Virus record (IMG/VR): IMGVR_UViG_3300037486_000056
Span: 1-23,414 of that record
Direction: 5' to 3' (one strand)
Source: a virus
DNA length: 23,414 nt
How positions within the stretch are numbered: the stretch's first letter is position 1; every line of letters starts with the position of its first letter. Below, piece after piece: positions 13,624-21,645 of the stretch. The notes below the pieces were generated by a model that saw only the letters and a program-made list of their open reading frames with translations, did no database searches and was not told the origin of the DNA. Position numbers and translations under genes: made by a program.

Positions 13624-15420
13624 TTGGCTTGCAGGACCGAGCGAGCAGGGGCCGCTCTGACGGCTCCGACTGCGGCTCATTCCCGGCCCGAGTTGCGACT
13701 GGGGTCCCGAGGAGTGGCCCCTGCTGTCCTGCTCCTGAATCAACGACGCCGCCGAGACCCGGCTAAGATCCTCGGCATCCAGACCCGCCTCGTACGCGAG
13801 ATCGACCGCCGATACCGAGACCTGAAGGAAGCGATCCGCCGAAAGGTGATCGACGAGGACTTCTTAGGCATCGGTGCGAACCAGAACCCCAACTCCATGC
13901 GCATCCACGCCGGGTACGACTTCGCCCACAGCGAGGCGAAGGTCAACGAGTTCATGGACTGGCTGCGCGAGCAGGAGAAGGCGAAGGTACTGGACATCGT
14001 ACCAGGGCACGGGACTCTGCCCGGCCCGCTCGGTGACGCGTGGGTAGACTCATACCACGCCAAGGCGTTGCGGGAAGCCTACGCAGGCGGGATCAAGCAG
14101 GCCGATGCCGAGATACGCAAGGTCGGCTACAAGCCCCTCGGAACAGCCCCTAAGACCGCCATAGATGTCACCTGGGCGATGAACGGACCGATACACGCTG
14201 GGACCCTCTCGTCGGTCTATTCTCGCACGCTAGAGGACCTGAGGACCGTTACGGTGGTCTCAGACGCCAGGGTCAGGCAGGTCATGGCCGACGGCCTGCG
14301 GGTAGACCTAGTCAGGGGAATGGCAGAGGGCAGGCACCCGTACGCCATCGCGCGCGAGATGCTGAAGGACGTCAATGCTCAGCTAGACAAGATCGGCCGA
14401 ACGCGCGCCCGCCTCATCGCCCGCACGGAAACCGCCCGCGCACATCACCTTGCAACCATCGCGGAGTTCCGTGACGCGGACGCTGCGATGCGCGTAGCCG
14501 TTCAGGCGGAGATTCTGACGGCAGGGGACGAGAACGTCTGTGAGGAGTGTGCCGACTACGAGGGTAAGACGCTGACGCTAGACGAGGCGGAGGACCTAAT
14601 CCCCGTCCACCCGAACTGCCGCTGCACGGTAGTACCCGTGATGGAAGAAGCTCCGAAGGAGGAACCCGCAGCGCCAGAGGTGGCCGAACCGGAACCCATG
14701 CCCGAGATCGAGGTCGTGTCGCCGCCTGAGATTGAGGTCGTCGAGCCTGCGGCGATTCCAGAGTTTATCGAGCCGATACCTGCGGTAGAAGTTCCCCCTC
14801 CGATCATTCCAGAAGCACCGTTCGCGATAGTTTCTCCAGAAACGGAGCCACTACCAGAAGGAGTCGAGGCCGCGATCAGGCAGCACACGGCACTTGGAGG
14901 TCCAGCTAGTAGCAAGTTCATCGCCACTGACGCGGAGCGGATCGCCATGTACGACTGGGTTGGCAGTGGTATGGAGAAGGATCCTGCGTATCGCATCCTC
15001 AGCTTCGACAATAAGGAGTGGGCGGTGCTGCGCCAGGAGATGCAAGTTGGCAAGGTGTTAGAGAATCCCCAATATGGCCTTGTCGATAGCTGGTCGAAGA
15101 TGGCAGACCGCGCGCCGTACAAGGGCGGCGATGTGTTCGTGCGCCTTGAGACTCGCGGATCATTCGTCGGTCGGGACATCTCCAAGTACTCCGTCTACAC
15201 GGCCGAGCAAGAGATCGCTACTCCAATCAATGCCCGGTGGAAGATCTTGGAAGTCATACCAGAGGGTGGCCGATCGTACCGGATCGTCGTCGAACAGGTA
15301 GGGATGGGGCCGGATCGCGGGAAAGCGTTGAGGGCCGTGCTGGAAAAGATTGCGGCAGGTGAACCGGTCACTCCTGAAGGTATAGCACGAGCCGCGAAGG
15401 TGGGGGACAGACGTCCATGA
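13624..15420 (+). CDS. SPP1 gp7/Mu F-like head morphogenesis protein fused to ADP-ribosyltransferase-like domain
   Basis: The only supported start is TTG at 13624, ten bases after GGAGG (13609-13613). Residues 50-335 are the SPP1 gp7/phage Mu F family, whose members enter the procapsid through contact with the portal: LIARTETARAHH (264-275) followed by the metal-binding pattern C306-x2-C309 ... H329-PNCRC (C332, C334). A Pro/Glu-rich linker spans about 340-415. Residues 425-565 resemble R-S-ExE ADP-ribosyltransferases: AYRIL (R457), GLVDSWSK (S489/S491), GGDVFVRLE and SVYTAEQEIATP (E528-x-E530). If active, the enzyme would modify host proteins with ADP-ribose from NAD, and fusion to a capsid protein suggests delivery with DNA. 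The fold call for the C-terminal domain is from motif order only. Confidence 0.82.
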   Translation: MACRTERAGAALTAPTAAHSRPELRLGSRGVAPAVLLLNQRRRRDPAKILGIQTRLVREIDRRYRDLKEAIRRKVIDEDFLGIGANQNPNSMRIHAGYDFAHSEAKVNEFMDWLREQEKAKVLDIVPGHGTLPGPLGDAWVDSYHAKALREAYAGGIKQADAEIRKVGYKPLGTAPKTAIDVTWAMNGPIHAGTLSSVYSRTLEDLRTVTVVSDARVRQVMADGLRVDLVRGMAEGRHPYAIAREMLKDVNAQLDKIGRTRARLIARTETARAHHLATIAEFRDADAAMRVAVQAEILTAGDENVCEECADYEGKTLTLDEAEDLIPVHPNCRCTVVPVMEEAPKEEPAAPEVAEPEPMPEIEVVSPPEIEVVEPAAIPEFIEPIPAVEVPPPIIPEAPFAIVSPETEPLPEGVEAAIRQHTALGGPASSKFIATDAERIAMYDWVGSGMEKDPAYRILSFDNKEWAVLRQEMQVGKVLENPQYGLVDSWSKMADRAPYKGGDVFVRLETRGSFVGRDISKYSVYTAEQEIATPINARWKILEVIPEGGRSYRIVVEQVGMGPDRGKALRAVLEKIAAGEPVTPEGIARAAKVGDRRP

Positions 15421-15464
15421 ATCCGAACGGTCTGACGTACATCACCTACTCGAAGGCATCCTGA
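15417..15464 (+). CDS. Possible 15-codon minigene
   Basis: The frame ATG 15417 to TGA 15464 encodes MNPNGLTYITYSKAS. Its ATG overlaps the preceding gene's TGA (ATGA) and its TGA overlaps the next ATG (TGATG), and a GGTGGGGGA run lies upstream. Both overlaps are arrangements used for translational coupling, so it may act as a coupling bridge or leader peptide. It is very short and could be chance. Confidence 0.35.
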   Translation: MNPNGLTYITYSKAS

Positions 15465-15955
15465 TGGCAGCGCGATCCCTGTGGGTAGCGGCTATCCCGC
15501 ACGCACACAACTGGCAAGGGTTGCCCGCAGATTCCATCTGGCTCGACAAGGTGTGCGATCTAGACTTGCACCAGAACTACTTCTTCCGCGTTTGGCAATG
15601 GGGCGCGGGGGTCGATGACGGAGCGTTCGTCTTCGCCGCGTTCCCGACGGACCTGGGCGCTACGTTCTGCCCATACCACCCGTGGAATCCGCAGGGCTGG
15701 CATGAGACAACTGGCATGGTATCGTATGGACGCGGAGTTTACAGTTCGGAATCTGGAACGCCGGAACAGCTATGGGCAATCTCGGACGTGCAGTACGAAT
15801 CTACACCCTGCCGGTGGACTTTCAAGTATCGTGGGTGGGGAAGGCAGGAAGATCCGCCCCCCGTACACGTCGTGTGGGCATTGTCGGACGACCCGCTCGG
15901 TCCGTTGGACTCGGAGGGGAATCGCACGTTCGTTCAGATCCCCTATCCCTGGTGA
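15464..15955 (+). CDS. Hypothetical virion-region protein, Trp-rich (163 aa)
   Basis: ATG at 15464 is preceded by GAAGG about eight bases upstream and overlaps the TGA of the small frame at 15417-15464. The product contains about 13 tryptophans (for example NYFFRVWQWGAGVDD, TFKYRGWGRQEDPPP) and many Gly, Pro and Asp, with alternating strands, typical of beta-rich structural proteins of phage virions. No family or catalytic motif is recognised. It sits between the head morphogenesis gene and further structural genes, so a minor virion role is the most likely guess. Confidence 0.7.
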   Translation: MAARSLWVAAIPHAHNWQGLPADSIWLDKVCDLDLHQNYFFRVWQWGAGVDDGAFVFAAFPTDLGATFCPYHPWNPQGWHETTGMVSYGRGVYSSESGTPEQLWAISDVQYESTPCRWTFKYRGWGRQEDPPPVHVVWALSDDPLGPLDSEGNRTFVQIPYPW

Positions 15956-15963
15956 GGTGAACC

Positions 15964-16278
15964 GTGGCAGATCCCGAGAAGATGCACTTGCAGGAACTAC
16001 TGATGCGGCGCAGCGTCGTCGAGGCCGTCATGCTGGAAGCGAGGGCCAAGGGCGACTCGCGGTGGAAGAACCTCGTATCGCAGTACGAGTGGTTGAGCCG
16101 GGAGATTGACATTCGCCAGAAGGTCGGCAACGCGCCGACCATCGGCAAGCGTGTCGTGCTAGGGGACCGGGAAGGCATGAAGGAGGCGGCTGGCCTGAAG
16201 CCTCCGCCCGTGGTCGTCAAGTGTAAGACGGCCCGACTGTTTCCGCGCGCGCGGGCGCGTATTGGAGGAGGACTCTAA
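15964..16278 (+). CDS. Hypothetical helical protein (104 aa)
   Basis: GTG at 15964 follows GAGGTGA. The first 65 residues are predicted helical (LQELLMRRSVVEAVMLEARA, QYEWLSREIDIRQKV), possibly a helical hairpin, and the C-terminus is basic with an Arg/Ala repeat (FPRARARIGGGL). It resembles small helical proteins encoded between head and tail genes of phages, but no family can be named. The stop TAA overlaps the next ATG (TAATG). Confidence 0.65.
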   Translation: MADPEKMHLQELLMRRSVVEAVMLEARAKGDSRWKNLVSQYEWLSREIDIRQKVGNAPTIGKRVVLGDREGMKEAAGLKPPPVVVKCKTARLFPRARARIGGGL

Positions 16279-16724
16279 TGGCCCAAGGTGACGCCTACGT
16301 TTACGACAACTTCAAGGAGCAGCTTCTGCTTGCCCAGCACAACATGGCTACTGATTCGCTGAAGGTGTGTCTGGTGGATTCGACATTCGACATTGTAGCC
16401 GCGACGTACGGAATCCACGGTGCAGCGCCAGCGTATCCCGACATGTGCCAGGGCCACCAAGTATCGGCGAGTGGAACCAACTACACTACGACCGGTCTAG
16501 CCGTGACCGGACAGGCCGTGAGTCAGGACTTGGTGAACTACTGGGGCGTGTTCGCGTGCGATGACGTCACGTACGGAAGCCTCCAAGCATGCACTCCGAC
16601 GTACGGGATCATGTACAAGGTAGTCACGGGTGCTGGGATTATCGCATGGGAGTTGGGTCCGGATGCCAACGGAGGCGATTACTCCCTGCAGTTCACTGGC
16701 GGTAAGCCGTTCGTCATCGCGTAG
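16278..16724 (+). CDS. Phage structural protein, YD-f family (148 aa)
   Basis: ATG at 16278 follows GGAGGAGG and overlaps the previous stop. The opening DAYVYDNFKEQLLLAQHNMA with TDSLKVCLVDSTFDI, then the GTNYTTTGLAVTGQAVS segment and the closing GIMYKVV and IIAWELG strands match a widespread phage structural family (pattern: YD-x-F...W-D-TDT-KV-L-V-S ... A-x-D-V-T ... YKD). These are small beta-sheet virion proteins found near tail or fibre genes; their exact place in the virion is not established. It is followed seven bases later by the large repeat protein. Confidence 0.75.
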   Translation: MAQGDAYVYDNFKEQLLLAQHNMATDSLKVCLVDSTFDIVAATYGIHGAAPAYPDMCQGHQVSASGTNYTTTGLAVTGQAVSQDLVNYWGVFACDDVTYGSLQACTPTYGIMYKVVTGAGIIAWELGPDANGGDYSLQFTGGKPFVIA

Positions 16725-16730
16725 CGCGGC

Positions 16731-19313
16731 ATGGCAATCACGTTCCGCGCCACGGGTGCCGCAGCCAGCGCGAGTAGCGGCGACGTCAGCCCCGGCTTGC
16801 CCGCAGGGTGGGAAGTCGGGGATCTGCACGTCTGCGTCGTTGCCGCCAAGGACAACGTGGCATGCACGATGTCCAGCTGGACGGCCATAGACAGCGGAAC
16901 GAACAACGGAACGGGCCTGCGGTCCCACTCATTCTATCGCGTGGCGGAAGCCGGAGACGGAACCCCCACGGTTTCGCACGCCAGCGGATCGTACATCACG
17001 GCGATCATCTGCGGATTCGACGGCGTAGACCCCACGGACCCGATCAGCGTCGAGTCGGCCGTCAAGGTCAACGTGATGGACTCGCAGATCACCGCCAACG
17101 GATTGACTACGGACGATGATAACGAGTGGCTTCTGTTCGTCGGCGGGATTGCGACCAAGTGCACCATCAGCGCGTACAGCGGATCGCCTAGTCCGACCGA
17201 ACGCGCCGACTCGCCCAACACGACAAACTACCCCGAGATCTGCCTTGCATCATCCGCGATTGCCACCGGGGGAACTGTCATAGGCACGAGAACGGCCAAC
17301 GCTACGGGCATGGCGGTCAACAACGGGCACCAGTTCACGCTCAGACCGCATGTGCCTGACCCCGTTGACGTCGCAGTAGATACCGGGACGCTGACGATCA
17401 CGGCTGATGACATCACGGTCAACGTCCCGGCTGATGAGCCGGTAGAGATTCCAGTCGATACCGGCCTGCTGACGATAACTGCCGAAGACATCACGGTTAC
17501 CCTCGATGAGGCGGTCACGGTTTACTGCGACACCGCGATTATCGCGCTAACGGGCCTGGGTATCAGCGTGGACGAGGGAGTTCCACCCGAAGACGTCGAG
17601 ATTGCCGCTGACACGGCCTCGTTGAACCTGACTGCGATACCTTGCACGGTGACGCTTGGCGAGGCGATCACGTCGAACCCTATGTTCTTCGGCTTTGAGT
17701 ATGGCAACCTGGATGAGGTGTATGACCACGCGGGTGACGTGACCATCGTGGACGACGATCCCGAAGGATGCAGCGGCTGCGGGCAGTACGGCAAGCGGTA
17801 CGCGATCATCGCCGGAACTGGATCGACGAACAACTACGTCACGCTGAGAAACCTGCGCGCGGACGGCAACTGGACGACGTTCTCGCAGAATGTCATCGCC
17901 CTGAAGCTGGATATTTGGTTCGACTCTGCGGCATTCCCCGCCAACGGATACGCCGAGGAAATCGCATCCTGGTGGACCATCAATGGCGTCAAGAAGGCCG
18001 GGCTACGTGTGCGAAACACGCTTGGAAATGCAGTCTTGGACCTGTACGACTCGACCGGCACTCGGAAGGTGACTGGGGTCTACGCGCTGTCGAAGGATTC
18101 GTGGCACACGGTCGAGGTGACGATCACGAACGAGTCCACGGGGCGAGGCGACGGCGTCTACTCCATCATCGTTGACTTTGATCACAACGTCGGCTCTGGC
18201 GTGAACGGCACGTTCACCACGCAGCACGCCGCAGAGGTATCGGTCGGAAACAGGGACCGGGTGCAGAACGATCCGTGGGCGATCCGCGTGGACGACATCG
18301 TGATTGATTCCGCATCTCCCGGCGAGTCGTACGTCACGCAACTTCAGCCCGCATCCAACGGTCACTACGGGTTCTGGACCGGAGATTGGGAAAACGCCTG
18401 TGCAGTCCCCCCGGACGAGGAGGCGAGCTACATCTATTGCTCCAGTTCGTCAGACAAGTCGAATGACGAAACGTTCCTGCTTTCCGAACCTGGTCTCACG
18501 ACTTGGCGGCATACGCACACGATCATGGCGGCCAAGGCCGTCTACCGCGTCGGATGGCCCATAGACTTCGATTACGTCTCCGACTCGATGGTTTACTTCG
18601 CCGTCCAGGGATCGGAGTACGGTCCAACGCCAGAGGAAGATCGGGACTATGAGTTTGAGCAAGGCGTGTTCGCCACGAAGCAGGTGCCGTGGAAGAACAA
18701 CCCGATAGACGGTCAGCCGTGGACGGCGTTTGACCTGACGGACATCGAAATCGGCATCTCGATGGTAACGCTAGGGCACAAGGCTGCGTGCGCGGGCATG
18801 TACCTTCAGATCCTGAGCCGCATGGATCGCCTCGGTGCCGGATATACCTGCAATACCGCCGTCCTCACGGTCCAGGCCCAAGACATCGACGTTGAATCCG
18901 CCGAAGAAGGCGTGGTCATCTGTGATACGGCGCACATCACCGTCCAGGCTAATCCCGTCGAGGTAGTCTGCGAAGCCATCGTGATCCCGCTAGACACGGC
19001 CATCTCCACCGTCACGGGACTTCCGATAGTGGTTTCGACTGCCCCGCCAGTAGCCGTACACCTTGCCACGGGGCACGTCACGGTAGAGCGGATCCAGGCC
19101 ACGTTCGTGCCTGGAGTGACGCACATACGCCTTGACACGGCGCGCGTTAGGTTCCAGCGTATGCACGCGTCCATCGTCGGGGGCACCGAGACGCCGGAGT
19201 GGACGGACGAACGCATGGTCACGGTGGGTCGGGAGAGCAGGACGGCCTCTGTGTCTGCGGAGTCGCGTACGTCAACGGTTCCGAAGCCGGAAGCGGACGA
19301 GGAAGGATCGTAG
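16731..19313 (+). CDS. Large virion protein: beta domain, 24-residue repeats and LamG-like domain (860 aa)
   Basis: N-terminal residues 1-205 form a beta-sandwich module common in phage fibre/structural proteins (FRATGAAASASSGDVSPGLP, LPAGWEVGDLHVCVVAAKD). Residues 211-312 hold four copies of a roughly 24-residue repeat with the core DTxxLTITAxDITV. Residues about 318-545 look like a LamG/concanavalin-type domain (FFGFEYGNLDEVYDHAGDV, a DNDP-like acidic loop with CSGCG, long strands), then a second domain to about 705. Residues 707-817 hold five more repeats, and the last 40 residues are Thr/Ser/Glu-rich and probably disordered. LamG-type domains bind carbohydrates, so a surface-exposed or receptor-binding role is likely. 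The protein lies among capsid genes, before scaffold and major capsid, so head-fibre is an alternative to tail-fibre. GTAGCGCGGC before the ATG is a weak binding site, so coupling to the upstream gene is likely. Confidence 0.78.
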   Translation: MAITFRATGAAASASSGDVSPGLPAGWEVGDLHVCVVAAKDNVACTMSSWTAIDSGTNNGTGLRSHSFYRVAEAGDGTPTVSHASGSYITAIICGFDGVDPTDPISVESAVKVNVMDSQITANGLTTDDDNEWLLFVGGIATKCTISAYSGSPSPTERADSPNTTNYPEICLASSAIATGGTVIGTRTANATGMAVNNGHQFTLRPHVPDPVDVAVDTGTLTITADDITVNVPADEPVEIPVDTGLLTITAEDITVTLDEAVTVYCDTAIIALTGLGISVDEGVPPEDVEIAADTASLNLTAIPCTVTLGEAITSNPMFFGFEYGNLDEVYDHAGDVTIVDDDPEGCSGCGQYGKRYAIIAGTGSTNNYVTLRNLRADGNWTTFSQNVIALKLDIWFDSAAFPANGYAEEIASWWTINGVKKAGLRVRNTLGNAVLDLYDSTGTRKVTGVYALSKDSWHTVEVTITNESTGRGDGVYSIIVDFDHNVGSGVNGTFTTQHAAEVSVGNRDRVQNDPWAIRVDDIVIDSASPGESYVTQLQPASNGHYGFWTGDWENACAVPPDEEASYIYCSSSSDKSNDETFLLSEPGLTTWRHTHTIMAAKAVYRVGWPIDFDYVSDSMVYFAVQGSEYGPTPEEDRDYEFEQGVFATKQVPWKNNPIDGQPWTAFDLTDIEIGISMVTLGHKAACAGMYLQILSRMDRLGAGYTCNTAVLTVQAQDIDVESAEEGVVICDTAHITVQANPVEVVCEAIVIPLDTAISTVTGLPIVVSTAPPVAVHLATGHVTVERIQATFVPGVTHIRLDTARVRFQRMHASIVGGTETPEWTDERMVTVGRESRTASVSAESRTSTVPKPEADEEGS
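17361..17666 (+). repeat. Four-copy protein repeat block (residues 211-312)
   Basis: Codes for four copies of a 23-26 residue unit with core pattern V-x3-DT-x2-L-T-ITA-xDI-TV. Consecutive copies start at about residues 211, 238, 262 and 289. The copies have diverged in sequence while keeping the pattern, so this is an old protein repeat rather than a recent DNA duplication. Confidence 0.75.
18849..19181 (+). repeat. Five-copy protein repeat block (residues 707-817)
   Basis: Codes for five further units of the same pattern (for example CNTAVLTVQAQDIDV, CDTAHITVQANPVEV, LDTAISTVTGLPIVV, LATGHVTVERIQATF, LDTARVRFQRMHASI). They are on the other side of the LamG-like core from the first block. 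Confidence 0.75.
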
Positions 19314-19607
19314 GTGCCCATGTCAGACGACACGATTGCCGAGTTCCGCAAGGATCCAGACGCCTACCTCGACTTCCCCATGGACTGGAACGCATGGCTG
19401 ACGGACGGGCGGGAAACCGTCTCGACTGCCGTATGGACCGTGCCCACCGGACTGACGCTCGGGACGGAGACGCTAGCCGACAACGTAGCCGTTGCCTGGA
19501 TCTCCGGTGGAACGGCCGGGGAAGTCTACACGGTGTCGTGCAAGGTGACATCGAGTTCGGGTCGGATCGACGAGCGATCCATCGTGATCGTGGTCGAGGA
19601 GCGGTAG
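19314..19607 (+). CDS. Small phage structural protein, DPDAYLDFPxDW type (97 aa)
   Basis: GTG at 19314 directly follows the previous TAG, with GGAAGG about seven bases upstream; ATG at 19320 is an alternative. The start of the protein (AEFRKDPDAYLDFPMDWNAW) and the following strands (AVWTVPTGLTL, AVAWISGGTAGEVYTVSCKV, GRIDERSIVIVVEER) match a common small phage family with an Ig-like beta fold encoded near capsid genes. It is usually annotated only as a structural or hypothetical phage protein. Two bases later begins the leader of the DUF2213 gene. Confidence 0.72.
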   Translation: MPMSDDTIAEFRKDPDAYLDFPMDWNAWLTDGRETVSTAVWTVPTGLTLGTETLADNVAVAWISGGTAGEVYTVSCKVTSSSGRIDERSIVIVVEER

Positions 19608-19609
19608 GG

Positions 19610-19623
19610 ATGCCGTACGGCAT
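19610..19623. repeat. 14-bp perfect palindrome over a start codon
   Basis: ATGCCGTACGGCAT is identical to its own reverse complement and contains the ATG of the short leader frame. It could be an operator or chance; no second copy was noticed. Confidence 0.5.
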
Positions 19624-19768
19624 ACGGAAGCAGGACTGAACAGACTCCAAGGGTAGGGCGGGGTCCTACGTGGTCTACCGGAGCGACACGGGCGCGCGGC
19701 GTTCATGCCACGGTAGCCGTGCGGATGCTGAGGCAGCCGTGCGCGCGAGGCTGGCGGCGGAGGGGAAG
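19610..19768 (+). pseudogene. N-terminal leader module of DUF2213 protein with in-frame TGA
   Basis: From ATG 19610 the frame encodes MPYGIRKQD, a TGA at 19637-19639, then TDSKGRAGSYVVYRSDTG and ARRSCHGSRADAEAAVRARL, joined in frame to the DUF2213 gene. Together these match a widespread small phage module (MPYG-I-K ... V-Y-TG ... CH-x-SRA-A ... RA), often found at the start of, or just before, capsid-maturation proteins. The TGA is one base from GGA (Gly), which would fit the module. Either it is a nonsense mutation, a sequencing error, a readthrough site, or the gene starts at GTG 19670. Confidence 0.5.
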
Positions 19769-21088
19769 ATGACTGAGAACATCCGCGTCCTGATGGCTGG
19801 TGGGTACAAGCCCGTGCTGGCAAAGTACGAAGGGCGCGACCACCTGATCGTGCCACTGGCGATCCTGGTCGAGGGTGTTCATCCTGGATCTGGCGGTCCC
19901 GTCTACTACCCGGAGAAGGCGCTGTCGGATCATCCGGATATCTGGAACGGGATGCCGCTTACGTTGCAGCACCCGATGGACGACCGGGGCCAGCCGACTT
20001 CAGCGAACGAGCCGAAGGTGCTGGAGCGGATCAAGATCGGGCGCGGATTCAACGCGCGGTGGGATGCGGGAACGCGGAAGGTTCGGATCGACGGGTGGTT
20101 GGATGAGGCCAAGCTGGCGTCCGTCAGCCCGAAGCTCCTGGCGCGCATCTCGGCAGGCGAGGCGATAGAGGTTTCGACCGGGGTGTTCACGACGGAGGAC
20201 GGGAAGCCGGGCGAGTGGAACGGCGAGAAGTTCATCGCCACCGCCCACCGACTTCGGGGAGACCACATTGCCCTGCTGCCGGACGGCGTCGGTGCCTGCT
20301 CCTTGGCCGACGGGTGTGGCATCAGGGCGAACGAGGAGGTTGGTGGCATGGACGTCAAGGGGCTGGTAGCGGGGTTCGCGCGCGCGGTCGGCCTGACCGC
20401 AAACGACTTGTCTGGAAATGCAGAATGTGTTACGCCGCCGATGGACGTGGAAACGTGTGACGCGACGCAGATTCCCACGACTGGAAGCGTCACGTTCACG
20501 ATCACCGAGGTCAAGGGCCGGACGGAGGAACGAGTGATGGCTGACGAGGCCAAGACGAAGCTGATTGAGGAACTGATCGCCTGCCCCTGCACCCGGTTCA
20601 GCGCGAACGACGCTGAGTGGATGGGGAAGCTGGAGGCTGACCAACTGGAGAAGCTACGCGTACCTGATGGCGTGGGCGTTCTCCCGAAGGAGGAGCCGAA
20701 GGCCGATGAGGTGGTCGCGGAGAAGAAGGACGAGACTGAAGCCGTGGCGGAACCGGCCCCGGCGACCTTGGAGGCGAAGCCCGTGACGTTCGACGAACTG
20801 CTGGCGAACGCCGATCCTGCGACGCGCGAGATGTGGCGGCGCGGGATGGATCAGTACAAGGCTGACCGGGACAGGGTCGTGGCGAAGATCAAGGCGAACG
20901 AACGCAACGCCTTCTCCGAGGACGAGCTTCGGGCCATGCCCATCGAACATCTGGAGCGGCTGGTGAAGCTCGCAGGCGACACGACGGACTACGGCCTGCG
21001 GCCGGGCGGCGCACCCGTCACGGCAAACACCACGGTTCCGAAGCCGCCCGACATCTTCGAAATCGGCTCGGCGTACAAGGGCAAGTAG
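19769..21088 (+). CDS. DUF2213 prohead protease/scaffold protein
   Basis: ATG at 19769 has a strong GGAGGGGA site and gives MTENIRVLMAGGYKPVLAKY; the frame is open further upstream to GTG 19670. The N-terminal 180 residues follow the DUF2213 pattern: HLIVPLAILVEGVHPGSGG, MPLTLQHP with a conserved His, FNARWDAGTRKVRIDGWLDE, IEVSTGVFTTEDG and RLRGDHIALLPDGVGACSLA. DUF2213 proteins are encoded just before the capsid gene and are regarded as prohead protease and scaffold; the His, Ser and GDH motifs are candidates for the active site. The C-terminal half is charged and Glu/Lys/Ala-rich (EEPKADEVVAEKKDETEAVA), as expected of a scaffold region, followed by a helix and an unstructured tail. Order here: DUF2213, decoration, capsid. 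Confidence 0.85.
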   Translation: MTENIRVLMAGGYKPVLAKYEGRDHLIVPLAILVEGVHPGSGGPVYYPEKALSDHPDIWNGMPLTLQHPMDDRGQPTSANEPKVLERIKIGRGFNARWDAGTRKVRIDGWLDEAKLASVSPKLLARISAGEAIEVSTGVFTTEDGKPGEWNGEKFIATAHRLRGDHIALLPDGVGACSLADGCGIRANEEVGGMDVKGLVAGFARAVGLTANDLSGNAECVTPPMDVETCDATQIPTTGSVTFTITEVKGRTEERVMADEAKTKLIEELIACPCTRFSANDAEWMGKLEADQLEKLRVPDGVGVLPKEEPKADEVVAEKKDETEAVAEPAPATLEAKPVTFDELLANADPATREMWRRGMDQYKADRDRVVAKIKANERNAFSEDELRAMPIEHLERLVKLAGDTTDYGLRPGGAPVTANTTVPKPPDIFEIGSAYKGK

Positions 21089-21152
21089 GGATCACCGGCG
21101 CGCGCTTGCGTGCCTCGACGGGTGGATGGGGCCGGGTTGAGGAGAATGGACG

Positions 21153-21602
21153 ATGGCCTATCGGACGATCATGCAGAGATGCGTGGGCGAGCCGGTGATC
21201 GACAGCATCACCGGAGTCACGGACACGATCTACCCTGGGATGCTGTTGCAGTACGTCACGGCGACGACCGTGCGGCTGCATCAGACTGCCGGGGCGTGTG
21301 CGACATTGATGGTGGCCCTGGAGGACGAGGATGCTGGCGTCGAAGTCGGCACGGCCTACACGGCGAACGACAAGGTGCGCGTCTGGCACCCGAGACGTGG
21401 CGACAGGATCGCGGTGAGCATGCTGGACACCGCGAACATCGCCATCGGTGACTACCTGGAAGCCGGAGCGACTGGCGATTGGCGAGAGGTCGTCGCTGAT
21501 ACCAGCGCCGGGACGATCAAGGTCGGCTCCGTGCTGGGCGTGGCTTTGGAAGCCGATGCGACCTGCACGGCGCATCAGCTTCTGTTGGTGGAGGCATTGT
21601 AG
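21153..21602 (+). CDS. Capsid decoration-like protein (149 aa)
   Basis: GAGGAG precedes the ATG at 21153. The 149-residue product is almost wholly beta-strand-like (YPGMLLQYVTATTVRLHQTA, ACATLMVALEDEDAGVEV, DKVRVWHPRRGDRIAVSM, AIGDYLEAGATGDWREV) with a closing LGVALEADATCTAHQLLLVE. This matches small phage cement/decoration proteins placed between protease/scaffold and major capsid genes. Such proteins bind the outside of the mature capsid lattice. The assignment rests on position and beta-barrel-like pattern. The 64-base gap upstream holds only the Shine-Dalgarno region and a GC-rich stretch. Confidence 0.7.
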   Translation: MAYRTIMQRCVGEPVIDSITGVTDTIYPGMLLQYVTATTVRLHQTAGACATLMVALEDEDAGVEVGTAYTANDKVRVWHPRRGDRIAVSMLDTANIAIGDYLEAGATGDWREVVADTSAGTIKVGSVLGVALEADATCTAHQLLLVEAL

Positions 21603-21645
21603 TCAAGGGTTTCGAGCGGCCGGGGAATGAAGGGAGAAAGGACAG

